Positions 60,831-64,000 of a stretch of DNA of 64,000 nucleotides are shown here, one piece after another (within the stretch, counting starts at the first letter, position 1; every line of letters starts with the position of its first letter). The notes under the pieces are model-generated. The model saw nothing but the letters and a program-made list of their open reading frames with translations. It ran no database searches and had not been told where the DNA came from. The stretch is from NCBI GenBank assembly GCA_006937955.1, contig SSNP01000017.1, positions 856,840 to 920,839 on the forward strand, read 5' to 3'. The stretch is from Pachypanchax playfairii (Eukaryota; Chordata; Actinopteri; Cyprinodontiformes; Aplocheilidae). Both the position numbers and the translations under genes were made by a program.

Positions 60831-63800
60831 ATTGACCAGCTAAAAAGTTGATGTTGTAGCATCATTTTTCTGGCCCGGAGTCCACAGCCAGCTTACTATC
60901 TCTGAACACCAGGTTCAGAGTCCCATCCATTGTCTGTGTGTTCAACTGCTGCCAAACGTTATCAAGTTTACACTATGATCTGTTTCCAGCTTTAACTAAA
61001 TTATTGTCATTTTCAAAACAGTGACAGGCAGGTGGCAATTTTCGTTTGAGGTGTGACAAACTGACCATAAGTATGCAAATGTATGTCCATGTGATGTCGT
61101 CCAGTCCAGGATGAAAACACAGGACTTTAAATTAGATGTTGCAGGTAATTGAAGTTAAAGACTTAAGAAGAAAACTGTGTTTACAGTGAATTTTGGGCTT
61201 TGAAGCATGAGAGAACTTTACAATGCAGGTCCATGTCAACGCTTATCATCTTCTAAATTTCAGAACAACTGTTGCAACCAACTTTGAGCTGTTATTTATT
61301 TTATTTCTTGGGAAACATATAATCATATACTGTATATATTTTATATCTTTAACTAAAGGGTCTGAAATACATTTCTCTGTTCTTATAGCACTAAGGATTA
61401 GCATGAAGACTAAGAACCTACACCAACCATGTTTTTGCATACAAGAGCATTATGATAATGGTGATAGGTGAGGTCATTAGCAGCAGTTAAAATGTCCAGC
61501 ACTTATCCTGGCTGTCTCTCGCTGTTTGTACAGTAGATGAGCTCAGTGGTTGAGCTGGGAACAGGGAACCAGTATTAGCACCACGCAGAGCAGCAGCACT
61601 CTGATTTACTGTTCCCAGGGCTGCTGATTGAGGAGAGCATTACGTCACAGCTGATAGATCAGAGAGTCTTACAGCAGAGTGGAGCTCCATCAACTGCTGC
61701 TGACAGTAGCCTTAGTGCTGACAACCAGTGAAAATTGATTTATGAAAAAGAAAAAAAAGAAAAAAATACACACACACTATGCTTTAACACAAAACAGTGA
61801 GAGAGCTTACAGGCGCACAAACACCCAGACATACACACTCAACTCAATACTGTAAGGAGCCATAATTCTTGGGGGGAAAACAAACACATTCAATAAAAAA
61901 CACGAAGACTTTATTGTAGCAAAGCCAGATCTGCAAAGCACAGATGCTCCAATAAAATGCTTACTGGCAAAATAAAAAAAAACACAGAGCAGCAAAAAGA
62001 ATGTGCAGGAACACTTTAAGCTGTCAATCTGCGTGTTTTTCTGTTAGTTAATGTATTTATTATTTCTTCCTGGGTGGCAGTTACTGCCATCACATCCCAG
62101 CTTTTCTCCTACAAACCAATGCCACGCAAGGTTATGGGACCTAGAGACTTTAAACTGCCAATAGCTGTCCTTGTTTTTAATTTGTCCCACATGCACTTTG
62201 TGATGCCCAGTTTTTGTGATATATTGTTCAGTTCATTGTTTCTCCAAGTTTATGTTGTCAGCACTTTTTTACCTCTCACATATGCCTTTTAAGGAGGTAT
62301 CGGTGCTGAATATACAGTATGTTTTTATACCTATGATTACATTTTTCTCCAGGCATAAATTGTAGCTACCACATATAAAAATCCTCTAACAGCTTATATT
62401 AGTAAAAAGCTTTATCATAAGACTTTAACATGGCTTTCATAAGAAGAGTGTTACTGTTTTACATGTCAGCGTAAACTGTACTGTTTTTTTATCTTTAACA
62501 TTTTCTCTGAGCGTGGTGATCCAAGGTGAGACTTTTACAGAAAAGAAAATTGAAAAGTCTTTTAATAGCAAAAAATTGGATTCAAAGTTGTTTGTAAATG
62601 ACCTTTATAACCCCTCTCCAATCAATAAGAAGCATCAAATGCTTCTCTAAGATCATTGTCAATGTCTTTTCAGCTTGATGTCATGTAACACACACCTGAA
62701 TGCTCGAGAGAGAGAGAGAAAAACAATCTGATAGTCACTTTAACCCTCTGATGTTTGGGTCAACTATTTGGTAGTTTAATTTTTATGAAACTAAAACCCA
62801 CACTGAACTTATCTTTAAAAAAATACAAAAAACAAACTAATGAAATGAAAAAAAAAATCGAACAAAAATGGGAACATTTGAACAGAAAACTAAATCTTAT
62901 TAAATTAAAATAATAGCGAGAAAATTCCTGACTGTTTTGAAATTATTTTTTATAGTGCCTGCTACTTGGTCCATAATGAAATAAAGAACCATTTCAGAAC
63001 CATGGAGACAGCTGGATGGACCCTCAGCCAATCAGAGAGCTAGGATTTTTAGACATTTTGGGGAACAAGGAAAAGTGATTCAGAAAGAGGTTGTAAGCTG
63101 AAACTGTAAGCTTCAAACAAGCACTTTGCTGATAGAAAAACATGTGGAGTATTGAAAAAAATATATATTAAACTGTAAAGACTGAGATGCTCTGGTGATC
63201 ACTCAAATAAATGCTCAGGTTTCGACAGTGTTTTATATATGAGTTATGACAACTTAAATAGACCCTTCACTTCTTGTAGGGCTCATGGAACTCTGTTGGC
63301 GTTTACGTGCAATCTCTGCATTTTGGAGGGAGATCTGAGAAAAAAACAATTATCTAAAACTATGGCGAGATGTATGTGAAAGGAAACAAAGATGCTTGTA
63401 TTTTAATATTATTTTATACGCACCTCAATGATGCAATTGGAAGAATTTGTTTGCTAAGCTATTGCAAACCTCTCTCACAGCGCTTCCCCTCAAGGTCATG
63501 TGACCTCTCACTAATAAAACAAATATTCCATCTTTCTGAAATTTATTATCAACTCAAAAATCTAAACAAAATCCATCAGTTTCACCAAAATGGTAAAACT
63601 TATCAAAAGGCTGTATGTAATCACGATATGTGAACATCTCATGGATCATACTTGTAGCGTGTATAGTGTTTTTAGCTGAAATTATGTGTAAGTAACAATC
63701 TTTAAAACAGCATAAAGTTTTAAGAGGATTTAAACGACTCCCAATTCTTTTCTATGAGTCTTTACTGTGCTGTTTTTTGTGAATTACATTACCATGGTAA

Positions 63801-63942
63801 CTCGAATTGTCAATAAAAATAACAGCACATCTGTCTGAACAGAGCTGCTCATTTCTATGTATAACATATGTGGGTGAACTCTTCTGTACAAGTCACAATA
63901 CAGCTGATAGATTAACAAAAAAATAAGAAACCCATTTAGAGG

Positions 63943-63944
<2 letters not shown>
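60831..63944. other. Intron 1 segment at the window's upper end
   Basis: It holds a slightly GC-richer stretch at about 61490-61720, a (GA)n run at 62707-62719, several A runs, and otherwise AT-rich sequence. I looked here for cadm1 exon 1 on the minus strand and found no signal-peptide-like frame with a GT donor. Confidence 0.45.
62707..62719. repeat. Short (GA)n run
   Basis: About seven GA units at a CTCGAGAGAGAG stretch. Confidence 0.8.

Positions 63945-63983
<39 letters not shown>
63945..63983. repeat. (AAT)n microsatellite
   Basis: Thirteen uninterrupted AAT units. The complement strand stays open and gives a poly-Tyr artefact frame. Confidence 0.95.
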
Positions 63984-64000
63984 CCATTACAATATAGACC

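Larger units (their letters stand above)
11492..64000 (-). other. Intron 1 of cadm1 (partial, at least 52.5 kb)
   Basis: Everything above exon 2 is non-coding on the evidence here. No signal-peptide exon (a short GC-rich minus-strand exon with Met, a Leu/Ala-rich hydrophobic run and a phase 1 GT donor) is visible up to position 64000. CADM1 is known for a very long first intron in vertebrates, so this is expected. The intron carries the mobile elements listed separately and several repeat-poor stretches that may hold regulatory elements. Confidence 0.8.

Noticed and set aside
63784..63987. Minus-strand frame with a poly-Tyr run
   Set aside because: It is a translation of the (AAT)13 microsatellite.
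11492..64000. Search for cadm1 exon 1 (signal peptide) in the window
   Set aside because: No GC-rich minus-strand exon with Met, a Leu/Ala-rich hydrophobic segment and a phase 1 GT donor was found, so exon 1 is taken to lie beyond 64000.
1..64000. CRISPR arrays, bacterial operons, ribosome-binding sites, rho-independent terminators
   Set aside because: The window is vertebrate nuclear DNA. The regular repeats are microsatellites without spacers, and prokaryotic signals do not apply.

Overview
This window is vertebrate, almost certainly teleost, nuclear DNA. The evidence is three short GC-rich exons with canonical splice sites set in long AT-rich introns, plus a set of interspersed repeats typical of ray-finned fish. 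The repeats include a Tc1-like remnant, TTAA-flanked MITEs, a Penelope-like GIY-YIG remnant, an RTE-like LINE tail, and the common fish repeat linked to (CATC)n tracts. I see no prokaryotic gene organisation, rRNA, tRNA or CRISPR array.

The only host gene I can support is cadm1 (cell adhesion molecule 1, also called SynCAM1, Necl-2 or TSLC1). It lies on the minus strand and is represented by exons 2, 3 and 4 (numbering assumes one signal-peptide exon 1). Exon 2 (11345-11491) and exon 3 (4654-4806) together encode the first, V-type Ig domain. Exon 4 (821-958) encodes the first half of the second Ig domain. All the splice junctions are phase 1 with AG/GT borders, so the three exons join in frame: 147 + 153 + 138 bases. 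The rest of the gene (second half of Ig2, Ig3, stalk, transmembrane segment, cytoplasmic tail) must lie below position 1. Exon 1 must lie above position 64000, because no signal-peptide exon is recognisable in the window. Positions 11492-64000 are therefore part of intron 1, which is at least 52.5 kb long.

Layout by region: 1-820, intron 4; 959-4653, intron 3, with a deleted Tc1-like element at 3059-3839; 4807-11344, intron 2, with a teleost repeat fragment, an unexplained minus-strand open frame at 7296-7496, a TTAA-flanked MITE at 8268-8862 and a decayed GIY-YIG (Penelope-like) fragment at about 10530-10990; 11492-64000, intron 1. Intron 1 holds an 822 bp MITE with perfect 18 bp terminal inverted repeats (13577-14398), a small MITE (15228-15456), a second copy of the 8268 MITE (31070-31663), a LINE tail (32270-32409), a (CATC)n tract of about 120 bp with a fish repeat, a MITE with TTCACACC-type ends (43405-44031), a near-perfect hairpin (47829-47877), a pogo/Tigger-like element beside a foldback MITE (55158-56086) and an RTE-like ORF2 remnant (57108-57525). 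Several repeat-poor stretches of intron 1 look like candidate conserved non-coding elements, but only cross-species alignment could show this.

No multi-gene system is visible. The window is one cell-adhesion gene and the mobile-element record in its introns. Repeat family names rest on recalled consensus features, not on a database search.
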